Origin: Pseudoalteromonas rubra
Lineage (GTDB): Bacteria; Pseudomonadota; Gammaproteobacteria; Enterobacterales; Alteromonadaceae
Assembly (NCBI RefSeq): GCF_005887095.1
Contig: NZ_PNCI01000050.1
Coordinates: 1 to 64,000, forward strand
Length of the DNA stretch: 64,000 bases
Direction: 5' to 3'
Shown in pieces: positions 8,851 to 18,049 of the stretch (positions within the stretch are counted from its first letter, which is position 1; every line of letters starts with the position of its first letter). Position numbers and translations under genes: made by a program. The notes beneath the pieces are model-generated. The model was not told the origin of the DNA. It saw nothing but the letters and a program-made list of their open reading frames with translations, and made no database searches.

Positions 8851-9855
8851 CTATAAGTGCGAATGAAACCAGCCAGACAGCTCTGCAAATACCGCACGCC
8901 TGTTTTTCTCAAGAAAGTGATTATCATTTTTATAAATAATCAGTTTATTCGGTATTTTCCCAGCGTTAAGCGCTTCTGAGAATCGTCTCGAGTTATCCAC
9001 TGAAACACGCTTATCTTGATCTCCATGCAGTAATAATATCGGAGTTTCTTTCGATAACTTTTCTACCCATGAAATCGCGGAACGACTTAGCAGTTGAGCG
9101 TCTTTATCAGATTCATAGAGTGGAATCCTGTTTTTATACACTTTCTCCATGTTTGGACGATATTCTAGCTCCTTTTTCAAATCAACAACACCAGCCACTG
9201 CCGCGATTGCTTTTATACTTGGAATTTTCTTTGCCGCAAGGTATGTTTGCATCGCACCACGACTTACGCCATACATCCCCACTCTTTTTATATCAACACC
9301 TTCGATATGAGGGATAATATCCATAAGCGCAACGATGTCATTGACATCCTGACCGCCAAACTCATCAAGGTTGTCTTCCTTAGTAAATGTCCCTCGATAT
9401 TGACTGCCCACAATGACGAAGCCTTCTTTGGCCAATGGAAATAGGTTGGCCATCATACTGCCAAAGACAACCGCCCCATAATTTCCATTGCCTCCGCGGT
9501 TATAGATGATGACGGGGGCTTTTTCAGAAAGCACTATTGGTTTAATTACAAAACCCTGAACGTCTATGCCATCTACACGGTATGTGAATGTCTGACATGA
9601 TAGTTTGCTTTTAAAGTAGTTAAAATCTTCCTCTGTGAACCTGGATTTGAATCCAGAGAGCTTTTTCATTGCTTTACTCGTCTCAATACCGTTTGACGAA
9701 AACTTCCTCTGCATTGCACTCTCCCAGGTAGAATACTCAGAAAAAATTCCTCGATAGCAACTTTTTACATTATTTAGCTCACTTTTTACTTCACTCCCAA
9801 CAGCACTCGTACTTGCAAATGAAAGTAAAAGTAAAACAACAACAAATCTATACAT
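8851..9855 (-). CDS. Secreted alpha/beta hydrolase, prolyl-oligopeptidase-like
   Basis: Serine hydrolase of the S9/dienelactone type. A Sec signal peptide covers residues 1-20 (VVVLLLLSFASTSAVGS). The catalytic fold runs from about 95: YNRGGNGN forms the oxyanion region, S198 is the nucleophile in GVSRG, the acid is in LLLHGDQDKRV and the histidine in KNDNHFL. These resemble S9 peptidases more than lipases, but no propeller domain is present, so the substrate is unknown. Probably periplasmic or exported. AT-rich like its left neighbours. No operon partner. Confidence 0.85.
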   Translation of the reverse strand: MYRFVVVLLLLSFASTSAVGSEVKSELNNVKSCYRGIFSEYSTWESAMQRKFSSNGIETSKAMKKLSGFKSRFTEEDFNYFKSKLSCQTFTYRVDGIDVQGFVIKPIVLSEKAPVIIYNRGGNGNYGAVVFGSMMANLFPLAKEGFVIVGSQYRGTFTKEDNLDEFGGQDVNDIVALMDIIPHIEGVDIKRVGMYGVSRGAMQTYLAAKKIPSIKAIAAVAGVVDLKKELEYRPNMEKVYKNRIPLYESDKDAQLLSRSAISWVEKLSKETPILLLHGDQDKRVSVDNSRRFSEALNAGKIPNKLIIYKNDNHFLEKNRRAVFAELSGWFHSHL

Positions 9856-9863
9856 AAAAATTC

Positions 9864-9998
9864 CTAGAATGGGCTTATTTTTAACTCTCTTAGCTTTTCA
9901 AGTGAGTATGTTTCAGGATATTGGTAGTACCATTTTACAAAGGTCTCCTCACCAAGTAGGTCATAGATCAACTCATACTGAGTTCTCTTTCGATCCAT
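9864..9998 (-). CDS. Possible 44-aa ORF or gene fragment
   Basis: ATG at 9998 to TAG at 9864-9866. The residues are charged and aromatic (DRKRTQYELIYDLLGEETF, then KWYYQYPETYSLEKL), unlike random translation. The frame stays open upstream for a few codons before a TAA. No convincing ribosome site was seen. It could be the end of a degraded gene upstream of the hydrolase. The rest of 9999-10134 holds nothing recognisable. Confidence 0.25.
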   Translation of the reverse strand: MDRKRTQYELIYDLLGEETFVKWYYQYPETYSLEKLRELKISPF

Positions 9999-10134
9999 TA
10001 CTTCGTCTAAACTTCTTTCTTAGAACGCAATTACTCAATGATTAATGATGGTTAACACGCCAGAATACGCTTGGCAAACTAAAAATTGCCCAGAGTAAAC
10101 AAGTTAAACGTATGCCATATTTCATCTGTCACTA

Positions 10135-11424
10135 TTACTGCGAAGACTTCACTTTCCCTTTCTCCGCGACAGAAATATGGTTTTCAATATGAAATGCGCT
10201 GTACTGGTTCAGGTCCTGTACGTAGACCGCACCGGACTCTTTACCATTGGCGTCATGATGTGGAGTGGCTATCACAGCTTTACCGTCGGAGAGGCCGACA
10301 TTCCAGCCGAGCTGATCGCCTGGCTGCGCATTTTTAGCGACCACTTTGGATGAATAGTACCAGCCATCAGCGCGCTTTTTATAAACATATAACGCGCCGG
10401 TGTCTTTGCCTTGTGCGTCATGGTTCATCGCACTGATGATCGCCATGTCACCACTGAGTGCCACACCGCGGCCAAAGCGATCATCAGCTGCACCATCAGG
10501 AGAAGTCAGTTTTTGCGCCTCGGTCCAGCGTGTGCCGTTGCGCTCAAAAATATAGGCAGAGCCGGCATCCACGCCCAGACCCTCTACGTCATCGCGTCGT
10601 GCCGAGATGAGTGCCGTATCTCCTGAAATTGCGACCCTGACGCCAAAGATATCGGTATCACCGCCATCGGACGCCATTAACTTGGCTTGTTGTTGCCATT
10701 GATTATCTTTGAGCACATACACGTATACAGCTCCGGCGTTTTCTGCCGTTTTGTCATGCAAGTCAGCGCCAACGACTATGGTATTGCCATCAACCGCGAC
10801 GTCGATGCCAAACAGATCGCCCGCCGTGCCATCACTGGCCATGATTTTGCTGTGGTAGCGCCAGCCATTCCCTGTGCGCTGAAAAATATAGGCCGCGCCC
10901 GCGTCATTCGCTTTTGTATCGTTGCGTGGTGCACCGATGACCAGTGTCGTGTCTGTTAATGCCAGGCTCTGGCCAAAGGCATCTCCGGGTTTGGCATCGG
11001 GCGCGGTAAAAATCTGCGTCTGTGTCCATGTATCGGCATTGCGCTCAAAGGCCACCACCGCGCCGGCATCTTCGCCTTTATCATCCCGCCTCATACCACC
11101 GAGCATGGCAATATTGTTGTTCAGGACCACCTTGCCACCCAGCGTACCGTCGGCGAAGAGTGGCTCTGCAACCAGCTTGCCTTGTTGCTGCCAGCCTTTA
11201 TCACCGAGCACATACACATACCCGACACCGCCATCTTTGATGCCATTCACATCAGCCTGATGTGCGCCCACCAGCACAGTATTGCCGTCAATTGCCGCAC
11301 CGTAACCAAAATAATCTTGCGCCTTGCCATCATTGGCCAGTAATCTATCTTGGGCAACGCTGTGGCCAGCCAGTGCAGTCAGTATGACGCAGACGCTCAG
11401 CTTTATCGTTGATCTTACTGTCAC
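10135..11424 (-). CDS. Exported FG-GAP seven-bladed beta-propeller protein
   Basis: A signal peptide (STIKLSVCVILTALAGHSVAQ) is followed by seven repeats of about 50 residues, each with the pattern ASDG..GD.FG..VA..G...V.GA..D......AGA.Y.Y. The set covers the whole mature protein and should close one propeller, as in integrin alpha-type or extracellular scaffold proteins. No catalytic domain was seen. GTG at 11424 is the likely start because AAGGAAGG directly precedes it; the ATG at 11457 has no ribosome site. Probable role is extracellular or cell-surface binding, ligand unknown. Confidence 0.85.
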   Translation of the reverse strand: MTVRSTIKLSVCVILTALAGHSVAQDRLLANDGKAQDYFGYGAAIDGNTVLVGAHQADVNGIKDGGVGYVYVLGDKGWQQQGKLVAEPLFADGTLGGKVVLNNNIAMLGGMRRDDKGEDAGAVVAFERNADTWTQTQIFTAPDAKPGDAFGQSLALTDTTLVIGAPRNDTKANDAGAAYIFQRTGNGWRYHSKIMASDGTAGDLFGIDVAVDGNTIVVGADLHDKTAENAGAVYVYVLKDNQWQQQAKLMASDGGDTDIFGVRVAISGDTALISARRDDVEGLGVDAGSAYIFERNGTRWTEAQKLTSPDGAADDRFGRGVALSGDMAIISAMNHDAQGKDTGALYVYKKRADGWYYSSKVVAKNAQPGDQLGWNVGLSDGKAVIATPHHDANGKESGAVYVQDLNQYSAFHIENHISVAEKGKVKSSQ

Positions 11425-11582
11425 GTTCCTTCCTTTTATTTTTATTGAGTCCAGCATAACTTGTCTGACTTTGGATTATTTTTCAACAGTCTGCACAATT
11501 TCTGCCTATAAAATAGGAACGCTGTGCGATGGCCTCCCCTGAGCCAAGCGCAACCAAATGGGTTATTGTTTTCATGCAGCCA

Positions 11583-12947
11583 CTATCCTATCGCCAGCTT
11601 TGTCTCGGTATAACGGAGTTTCTTACGTCGCGGGCTGGCAAGAAAATAAGCCAAAGTTAACGGCCCTAGACGACCCATAAACATCATAAATATAATGATC
11701 AATTCACCCGCTTCAGATAACTCAGCAGTCAGCCCTCGAGACAGCCCAACAGTTCCCAGTGCAGACACAGTTTCAAATATAACATCTATCATGGGCGCAT
11801 CCTCAACGAGGAGTAACGCAAATATTGCAAACCAGGTCACAACGATAGAGATCATGGTTAAAGCTAAAGCCTTACTGACAGTTTCTTTTGCTATTTCTCT
11901 TTTGAATACATAAACCTGTTCATCACGCTTCAAATAGGCATAAGTGGACAATATTAAAACCATAAAGGTGACCACTTTAATACCACTTGCGGTACTCAGA
12001 GAGCCCCCGCCGATAAACATTAACACCAGCATAACCGAGGTAGTCGCATCTTCGAGCTGATCGATTGCAAGTGTGTTAAACCCGGCCGTTCTGGGTGAAA
12101 CGGCCTGAAACCAAGATGCCAGCCACTTACCTGACTCACTGAGAGGTGCCAGGGTGTTCGGGTTATCGCGCTCTATCAGATAAATCACCAGCAGTGCCAG
12201 TACATTGATAAGCAAGGTGCCTGTGATCATCATTCGGCTGTAAACCGACAGCTTTGACCAACACCGATTGCGTCTTAAATCCATCCACACCGAAAACCCC
12301 AGGCCACCAACAATAAATAATCCGGTAATCGTCAGATTAACAATTGGGTCTTCAACATATGGCATCAGGCTGTCAGCGTGTAATGCAAAGCCCGCGTTGT
12401 TAAATGCACTAATTGTATAAAAAAAGCCATGGAACAAACTCGTTTTCCAGCCCAGTTCACTTTGCCAGTGCCAGCTCAAAATAAGCATACCGAGCAGCTC
12501 GACCACCAATGCAAACAGCAAAACAGATTTAGCCGTCGAAACCAGAGTCGATGAGTCAGTTTGATTGAAGGCTTCCCGGGCAACTGTGCGTTGTAAAAAG
12601 CCAATTTTTCCACCCAATGCAATTAAGGTCACAATTGCAAAAGTCATCAGGCCCAGGCCACCGCATTGGATCAGCAAAGCAATCACAACTTGTCCAAACA
12701 AAGTAAATTGCGTACCTGTGTCAACGACCACCAGGCCGGTCACAGTGACCGCAGAAGTCGCAGTAAACAAACTTTGTATCCAGGTGATTGGCTCGTGTAC
12801 CGCTATGGGTAGTTTGAGCAGACAGGTGCCAACAAGGATCAACAGCAAGAAGCTGGCACATAAGATCAGCGGAGGGGCGCCCGCTATTTTTTTGCCAGAC
12901 TTTGGCTTGCGCTCAATTGGCGTGACTGATGGGTGCCACAAAATCAT
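11583..12947 (-). CDS. TrkH/KtrB-family potassium channel subunit
   Basis: Inner-membrane potassium uptake pore (454 aa). Eight or more hydrophobic helices alternate with four P-loop-like segments typical of the superfamily: TATSAVTVTGL near residue 83, SAFNNAGF near 181, SPRTAGFNT near 290 and SALGTVGLS near 395. Length matches KtrB rather than the longer TrkH. It is the last gene of a four-gene run, following its regulatory subunit by 53 bp. Potassium or sodium coupling cannot be read from sequence alone. Confidence 0.93.
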   Translation of the reverse strand: MILWHPSVTPIERKPKSGKKIAGAPPLILCASFLLLILVGTCLLKLPIAVHEPITWIQSLFTATSAVTVTGLVVVDTGTQFTLFGQVVIALLIQCGGLGLMTFAIVTLIALGGKIGFLQRTVAREAFNQTDSSTLVSTAKSVLLFALVVELLGMLILSWHWQSELGWKTSLFHGFFYTISAFNNAGFALHADSLMPYVEDPIVNLTITGLFIVGGLGFSVWMDLRRNRCWSKLSVYSRMMITGTLLINVLALLVIYLIERDNPNTLAPLSESGKWLASWFQAVSPRTAGFNTLAIDQLEDATTSVMLVLMFIGGGSLSTASGIKVVTFMVLILSTYAYLKRDEQVYVFKREIAKETVSKALALTMISIVVTWFAIFALLLVEDAPMIDVIFETVSALGTVGLSRGLTAELSEAGELIIIFMMFMGRLGPLTLAYFLASPRRKKLRYTETKLAIG

Positions 12948-13000
12948 ATTTTTCTCGTACAGTAAATCGCTAACTAAAAGGGCTGCTTTTCAGGAATATG

Positions 13001-13654
13001 TCACAACAATCTGGGAGCCAGATACTTTAGCTCTGCACGTGTGCCACACAGCAAGACGATGTCATTGGCCTGTAAGACAAAGTCATGACCCACCTGATTG
13101 AACACCTCTTGCTCGCGCTTTACCAAAACAACTTGCACACTGCCTCGGGCATCGGCAACAACCTGCTCAAGCGGGCTGTTATTTAGAGATTTACGAATAT
13201 GTACTTCAACAACATACAAACCATGACCTATCGACAGATAGTTATTTACCATAGGGTAATTTAGCGCCTGTGCAACACGCGCTCCCATTTCTTCTTCGGG
13301 ATGAATGATCCGCTGCACACCAAGCTTAGAGACAATGGTATGATGTGCACGTGTGCTTGCTTTAACCCAGATTTCTTTAACTCCGAGGTTTTTTAACGCA
13401 AGTGTACATAACAAACTAGCCTGCATGTCCTCGCCTATTGCAATCAAAACCGCCTCGCTCTTATCAAGCGCAAGTTCACGCAGTGCACTCTCGTCGGTGG
13501 CATCACAGATCACGGCTTGAGTCAGCTCTTCTACATACCTTTCGATGATTTTTGAATTATGATCTACACCCGTCACGGTATGACCCAAATGGACCAGTTC
13601 AAGGCTGGCTGCGACCCCAAAACGTCCCAGACCGATAACAGTAAAATGCGCCAT
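13001..13654 (-). CDS. KtrA/TrkA-type potassium uptake regulatory subunit
   Basis: Cytoplasmic gating ring subunit of 217 aa with a single RCK_N Rossmann domain (VIGLGRFG at residue 7, acidic VDHN at the end of strand 2) and an RCK_C domain (about 140-217). This is the KtrA layout; TrkA proper has two such halves. It binds nucleotide and gates the adjacent KtrB-like pore. AAGG precedes the ATG. The gene lies between the response regulator and the pore gene on the same strand. Confidence 0.93.
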   Translation of the reverse strand: MAHFTVIGLGRFGVAASLELVHLGHTVTGVDHNSKIIERYVEELTQAVICDATDESALRELALDKSEAVLIAIGEDMQASLLCTLALKNLGVKEIWVKASTRAHHTIVSKLGVQRIIHPEEEMGARVAQALNYPMVNNYLSIGHGLYVVEVHIRKSLNNSPLEQVVADARGSVQVVLVKREQEVFNQVGHDFVLQANDIVLLCGTRAELKYLAPRLL

Positions 13655-13720
13655 ATTTATACCTTAAGTTGTTTTAATCACTGTACCCCGCCAGATTTGA
13701 TGAGGTATTCGAAAGCGTAC

Positions 13721-14398
13721 TTATACCAGGCGATAGCCAATGCCAGGCTCAGTTTTTATCACCCTTTGTTCATCCGCATTATCATTGAGCTTTTTACGCA
13801 ATTGGCTCACCAATACGCGCAAATAGTGCGTATCCTCTACGTGTGTCTGCCCCCAGACCTCTCTTAACAACACACTTTGCTCAACCAACTGGCCGGGTCG
13901 GTCCAGCAGCATTTTTAAAAACGCAAATTCCTTTTTGGTCAGGACCACTTCTTCTCCTGAGACCCAAAACTGATGGGTACTTGTGCGCATTGCAAGGGCA
14001 CCAAAACACACTCTGTCGTCGACAGGCTCAAGACTTACTAAATCTCTTATCAGTACTTTGATCCGCACGATTAACTCTCTAATCGTAAACGGTTTACTGA
14101 GATAGTCATTGGCACCGGCTTCTAGCAGTCGTATTTTCTCGTCTTCCTGATCTCTTGCCGTAAGAACCAGCACTGGCGTTTTGTGGGTTTGGCGCAGCTG
14201 AGTAAGAAAGCTCAAACCGTCCCCATCAGGTAATCCAAGATCGAGTATGATCACATGAGGCTGGAAATGCGCCAGATGCTCATTGGCCTCTGCAAGTGTG
14301 CCAGCCCCAAGATAGTCAAACCCTTCAGCAGCCAATGAAATACGAATAAAGGTGTGTATTTGGGGCTCATCGTCAATCACCATAACTTTATATCGCAC
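13721..14398 (-). CDS. KdpE-like OmpR-family response regulator
   Basis: REC domain with VIDDEPQ, phospho-acceptor Asp in ILDLGLPDGDG and the Lys in YLSKPF, then an OmpR/PhoB winged helix (about 130-225, ending ...RVIKTEPGIGYRLV). Closest in style to KdpE. GTG start at 14398 with GAGGGG 6 nt upstream. It begins 3 nt after the end of the kinase gene, so translation is probably coupled. No kdpFABC genes are present; the downstream targets in the same operon are KtrA/KtrB-type genes. Confidence 0.9.
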   Translation of the reverse strand: MRYKVMVIDDEPQIHTFIRISLAAEGFDYLGAGTLAEANEHLAHFQPHVIILDLGLPDGDGLSFLTQLRQTHKTPVLVLTARDQEDEKIRLLEAGANDYLSKPFTIRELIVRIKVLIRDLVSLEPVDDRVCFGALAMRTSTHQFWVSGEEVVLTKKEFAFLKMLLDRPGQLVEQSVLLREVWGQTHVEDTHYLRVLVSQLRKKLNDNADEQRVIKTEPGIGYRLV

Positions 14399-14401
14399 GC
14401 G

Positions 14402-15430
14402 TCACCCCTCTGTGTGGTTAGTAGGCAGCGTAATACGGATTAAGCATCCGTGTGACAAATCAATGCATTCAATTGTTCCCTGATGAGCAGAGATCACACC
14501 TTTAGCAACACTGAGACCCAGCCCAGAACCGGAGTCATTGCTTCTGTTTGCGGCACCACTATAAAAAAGCTCAAACATATTTTTCACTTCATCCTTATTC
14601 AGTGATTCGCTCTGGTTGAAAATATCGACCTGAGTTTGCCCCTGGGATTGGCGTAGTGTGACGGTCACAGGGCTAGCCTGTGGAGAATATCGCAGTGCGT
14701 TATCCAGAATATTGAACAACGCTTGCTCAAATAGCGCCCGGCTCACGGCAACTTGTTGTAAGCCCTGCTCAGCGACGACCTGTATACGCTCAGCCGTATT
14801 TGAAAAGCGGGCAACCACAGTGTCTAAAATGCTGAGAACAGATTCCGGCGTTTGCTTTATCCGGATCACGCCATGCTGAAGCTTGGTGGCTTGCAGTAGG
14901 TTTTCAATATACTGATGCAGCCTGTGGCTCTCTGTTATCGCACAGTCCAGTAGTTCGTTCTTTTCAGTGTCATTCAGTTGCGCCTGATACTCTTTCAGGG
15001 TGGTTACGTTACCAATAATACCAGCCAGTGGCGTACGCAGATCATGTGATACCGAGAGCAAAATTTGATGACGCAGCTTAACCTGCTCTAATGTATTTTG
15101 CTGTTTCCGATAACGCTCAGCGAGCTGACTCGTCGTGAAAGCCACAATCAAAAAAACCAGCAAGTTCACTATGTCATCGAAGTGGAACATTTCCAGGGAG
15201 TAACGCGGCATAGTGAATAAAAAATTAAAGCACACCGCTTCTGCGACCGCAGCAATATAGGCCAGTTTAGCGCCGCACTGTAGCACGACAACAACAACCG
15301 AAAGCTGGAGTATCAGCAGCACCGCAATGGTGGACCCTATCCAAATGCTCATTCCCCAAGATACCGACATTGCGATTGCAAACATAGATACAGCGGTAAA
15401 ATGACGATTCATGAACCAACCAACTGCCAT
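14402..15430 (-). CDS. Short KdpD-like sensor histidine kinase
   Basis: About 342 aa. Four hydrophobic helices (about residues 5-95, DUF4118-like as in KdpD) are followed by a HisKA domain with the phosphorylated His in SVSHDLRTPLAGIIGN and an HATPase domain with NILDNALRYSP and GSGLGLSVAKGVI. The large N-terminal KdpD and Usp domains of classical KdpD are absent. ATG at 15430 is preferred (AAGTG before it); an in-frame TTG at 15448 is the alternative. First gene of the potassium operon. Confidence 0.87.
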   Translation of the reverse strand: MAVGWFMNRHFTAVSMFAIAMSVSWGMSIWIGSTIAVLLILQLSVVVVVLQCGAKLAYIAAVAEAVCFNFLFTMPRYSLEMFHFDDIVNLLVFLIVAFTTSQLAERYRKQQNTLEQVKLRHQILLSVSHDLRTPLAGIIGNVTTLKEYQAQLNDTEKNELLDCAITESHRLHQYIENLLQATKLQHGVIRIKQTPESVLSILDTVVARFSNTAERIQVVAEQGLQQVAVSRALFEQALFNILDNALRYSPQASPVTVTLRQSQGQTQVDIFNQSESLNKDEVKNMFELFYSGAANRSNDSGSGLGLSVAKGVISAHQGTIECIDLSHGCLIRITLPTNHTEG

Positions 15431-15448
15431 ATAAATCACTTTAGACAA

Positions 15449-15779
15449 GAACTTTCAAGACACTGTAACAAATGCGCCGAGCGACTTCGCGTAAAAAAAG
15501 CGTAAAAATCCCTCCCCTATTCACTCTGATGTTCTCTTCGCACAAGCTACCAACTAGCCAAATTAGCGGCCTTACTCACTCTGTGCGTGAGTAAGGCTTG
15601 TGTCAGATACAAATAATTGCACCACTTGCGAAGAGGCAAAATACACATGAACAACACAATTGCGATTGTCATGTAGCTAAATAGCCTGTCAATACAATTC
15701 CAAACTCCATATTCCGTGCAGATTTTTCCGCTACCCTCGCAATAAAAGTACCTAAAACAAAAAATCTAAGGATTTCATA
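15449..15779. promoter_or_regulatory. Divergent upstream region with an 11-bp-arm stem-loop
   Basis: 331 bp without a gene, holding the promoters of the leftward potassium operon and the rightward RTX gene. At 15569-15597 lies a perfect inverted repeat, GCCTTACTCAC and its complement around a 7-nt loop. It has no T-run on either side, so it is not an obvious terminator; an operator, RNA structure or mobile-element relic are all possible. AATCTAAGGATTTCATA supplies a ribosome site for the RTX gene. Confidence 0.5.
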
Positions 15780-17279
15780 ATGAACACCAAGTTAAATGCG
15801 CTCTGTCTGGCGGTTGCGCTGGGCGTCTCGGGCCAGGCGATGGCAGCCTGTAGCGGGCTTGCGGGCGGCGCTTCGGCTTATCTGGACGGCGAGACACTGA
15901 AAGTTAAGGGGTCACGCCACAGCGAACAATTCACGCTCAGTAAATCGGGCGATACCCTGACCGTAACCCGTAAAGTGGGTAGCAGTAGCAGCTGTGAAGT
16001 CTTCTTTATGAGCCAGATCAGCGCGCTTGAAGCGCGCCTGGGCAATGGGGCCGATTCGTTCAATGCCAGCAATATTTCGGTGCCGCAAACCTTGTATGGA
16101 CAATATGGTAACGACACCCTGATCTCCGGCAATCAGAACGATCGGCTCTACGGTGGCCGGGGCAACGATACCCTCAAGGGCAACAGTGGTAACGACCAGC
16201 TGTTCGGTGAAGATGGCAGCGACACTCTGCACGGCGGCTGGGGTAATGATCAGCTCAAAGGCGGCAACCACCATGACAAGCTGTTTGGTGATTATAACGA
16301 CGACACCTTATGGGGCGACGATGGCGGCGACTTGTTAATGGGCGGTCAGGGGACCGATGTGCTCTATGGTGGCAACGACAACGACTATCTGGGCGGTGGC
16401 TGTCGCCTGTCTAATGCTAACAATAGCTATATTTATGAACAAAGTAGCTGTAACAGCAATCGCGATGGCAACGATAAACTCTACGGCGGCGCGGGTCATG
16501 ACGTGCTCAGCGGTGACAAGGGCAACGACACCTTGTATGGCGAGGATGGCAATGACTACCTGACCGGTAATGGCGGTCGTGAAGATCGCCTGCACGGGGG
16601 CAACGGCAATGATGCCTTATATGAAAATGGCGATGGCAATCCAAACAGTCTGCGCTGGCACAAAGCCTGGGGTAATAATGGCGATGATATCCTCTTTACC
16701 AATGGCGAAAACTCCAACCAGGAAGGCGGTAAAGACAATGATGTGATCATCACTTCTTCCAGTGGCTATGAGGCAAAAATCCATGGCGGAAAAAGTGCCG
16801 ACTTCATATGGACTGCCGATGCTGCGCCTCAGGGCACCTGTGGTAAAGGCGATGATAAGGGCATGGTATTCCTGAACAGCTGTGAAGGCACCACCTGGGT
16901 GAAAGACTATCAGGGATTGCTGTCCAAGGTAGACAACAGAAGTAACTTTAATAACCCCTATTACGAGGCGGCCAACGCAGTAGTTGAAATGTCTGGTGAG
17001 TACTCAGGCTACAACAATGGCTGGCGTAGTCTGGGTGTACGCCCGACTCCCCTATACGACATTGTATCCAGTGCCGTCTTTGGCCGCTGGCTGAGCGATC
17101 AGTCCACTTTGCCATACTCTTACTATGAGTGGCGGGTTGATTATAATGTTGGAAGCTCAGGCATTTACGGCACTTACTTTAACTGTATGGAAAACAATGT
17201 GGCCTATATGTGCCGCCACATTATTCAGCAAACTGAGACCTGCTATAACAGCAGCGGTGATTCAATTAGTTGTAGTTAG
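15780..17279 (+). CDS. Secreted RTX (calcium-binding nonapeptide) repeat protein
   Basis: 499 aa. Sec-type signal peptide at residues 1-22 (ALCLAVALGVSGQAMA). About 13 haemolysin-type nonapeptides GGxGxDxLx follow in two blocks (roughly 105-205 and 235-290), for example GGRGNDTLKGNSGNDQLFG. These bind calcium between turns of a parallel beta-roll. A non-repetitive C-terminal region (about 300-499) has several cysteines and no domain I recognise. RTX proteins normally leave by a type I system with a C-terminal signal; a Sec signal is unusual. A lipoprotein gene follows 126 bp downstream. Confidence 0.85.
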   Translation: MNTKLNALCLAVALGVSGQAMAACSGLAGGASAYLDGETLKVKGSRHSEQFTLSKSGDTLTVTRKVGSSSSCEVFFMSQISALEARLGNGADSFNASNISVPQTLYGQYGNDTLISGNQNDRLYGGRGNDTLKGNSGNDQLFGEDGSDTLHGGWGNDQLKGGNHHDKLFGDYNDDTLWGDDGGDLLMGGQGTDVLYGGNDNDYLGGGCRLSNANNSYIYEQSSCNSNRDGNDKLYGGAGHDVLSGDKGNDTLYGEDGNDYLTGNGGREDRLHGGNGNDALYENGDGNPNSLRWHKAWGNNGDDILFTNGENSNQEGGKDNDVIITSSSGYEAKIHGGKSADFIWTADAAPQGTCGKGDDKGMVFLNSCEGTTWVKDYQGLLSKVDNRSNFNNPYYEAANAVVEMSGEYSGYNNGWRSLGVRPTPLYDIVSSAVFGRWLSDQSTLPYSYYEWRVDYNVGSSGIYGTYFNCMENNVAYMCRHIIQQTETCYNSSGDSISCS

Positions 17280-17405
17280 TCAATTTTTGTTCTCACAGGC
17301 AAGGACGCCAGTCAGGAACTATTGCTCAAGCATTCATGTCAGGCATAGCCATGTCTGTGTAAATAAGGTACAAAGAAAGCCTGTCGAGCCAAGGACTGTG
17401 ATCTT

Positions 17406-18002
17406 ATGAACCCCCATCCCGGTTGTTACCTGCTCCCCGCTTTACTCAGCGGGTGCATGACCTCACCAACACACGTTGCTCAACCCGCCACCGAACGCCT
17501 GACTGAATCTTTCATTCGTACCCAAGTGGTGATGCCCGGCTATCAGTTGATCTGGCATACTTGCAGAAATCACGTATCAACAGGAAACTGGCCAACCATG
17601 ACAGGCCAGAAAGACAACTCTATTTTCAGCGAGTTAACGACCACCCGAACAACAGATAAGGAATACCAGCAGTCCTTTCAGTTATCCGTTATGAATACAC
17701 CAATGCAGTATAGTCTTACCCGTGAAGGCCCGATATCTGAATCATACCAAGTGCTAATCCAGGCCAGCTTTGACCAAGGTGACTATACACACAGCGTAAA
17801 TTTTAATTGTACAAAGGATGGCCTGACGGAAGAAGCGTTAACGCGGCTAACACAATATACGACTTCAGTTTTCAACATATATAAAACAGTGCAGAGCGGG
17901 CAGATATTCCTGCCACAGAAGACTCAGCCGGTAACAGATTACGTGATCAGAGCAACATTGTGCACCTTGCTGACGCTGACACCTGACCAATGCCGAACTT
18001 AG
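17406..18002 (+). CDS. Hypothetical lipoprotein (198 aa)
   Basis: A short N terminus (YLLPALLSGCMTSP) contains a lipobox-like LLSGC with Cys at residue 17; the h-region is short, so lipidation is probable rather than certain. The mature part is polar with a few Cys and many Thr/Gln, and I recognise no domain. AAGGA lies about 9 nt before the ATG. It follows the RTX-repeat gene in the same direction and may be its partner at the cell surface. Confidence 0.65.
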   Translation: MNPHPGCYLLPALLSGCMTSPTHVAQPATERLTESFIRTQVVMPGYQLIWHTCRNHVSTGNWPTMTGQKDNSIFSELTTTRTTDKEYQQSFQLSVMNTPMQYSLTREGPISESYQVLIQASFDQGDYTHSVNFNCTKDGLTEEALTRLTQYTTSVFNIYKTVQSGQIFLPQKTQPVTDYVIRATLCTLLTLTPDQCRT

Positions 18003-18049
18003 CCCAAAAAGAAAGTTAATGTAATAACTTACAAACCAGGAGGTTGTTT

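Noticed and set aside
10411..11260. Plus-strand frames over the FG-GAP gene
   Set aside because: Shadows of the minus-strand propeller gene; periodic only because the propeller repeats are.
15878..16595. Several overlapping frames and apparent DNA repeats inside the RTX gene
   Set aside because: The repeats are codons of calcium-binding nonapeptides; not a CRISPR array or extra genes.
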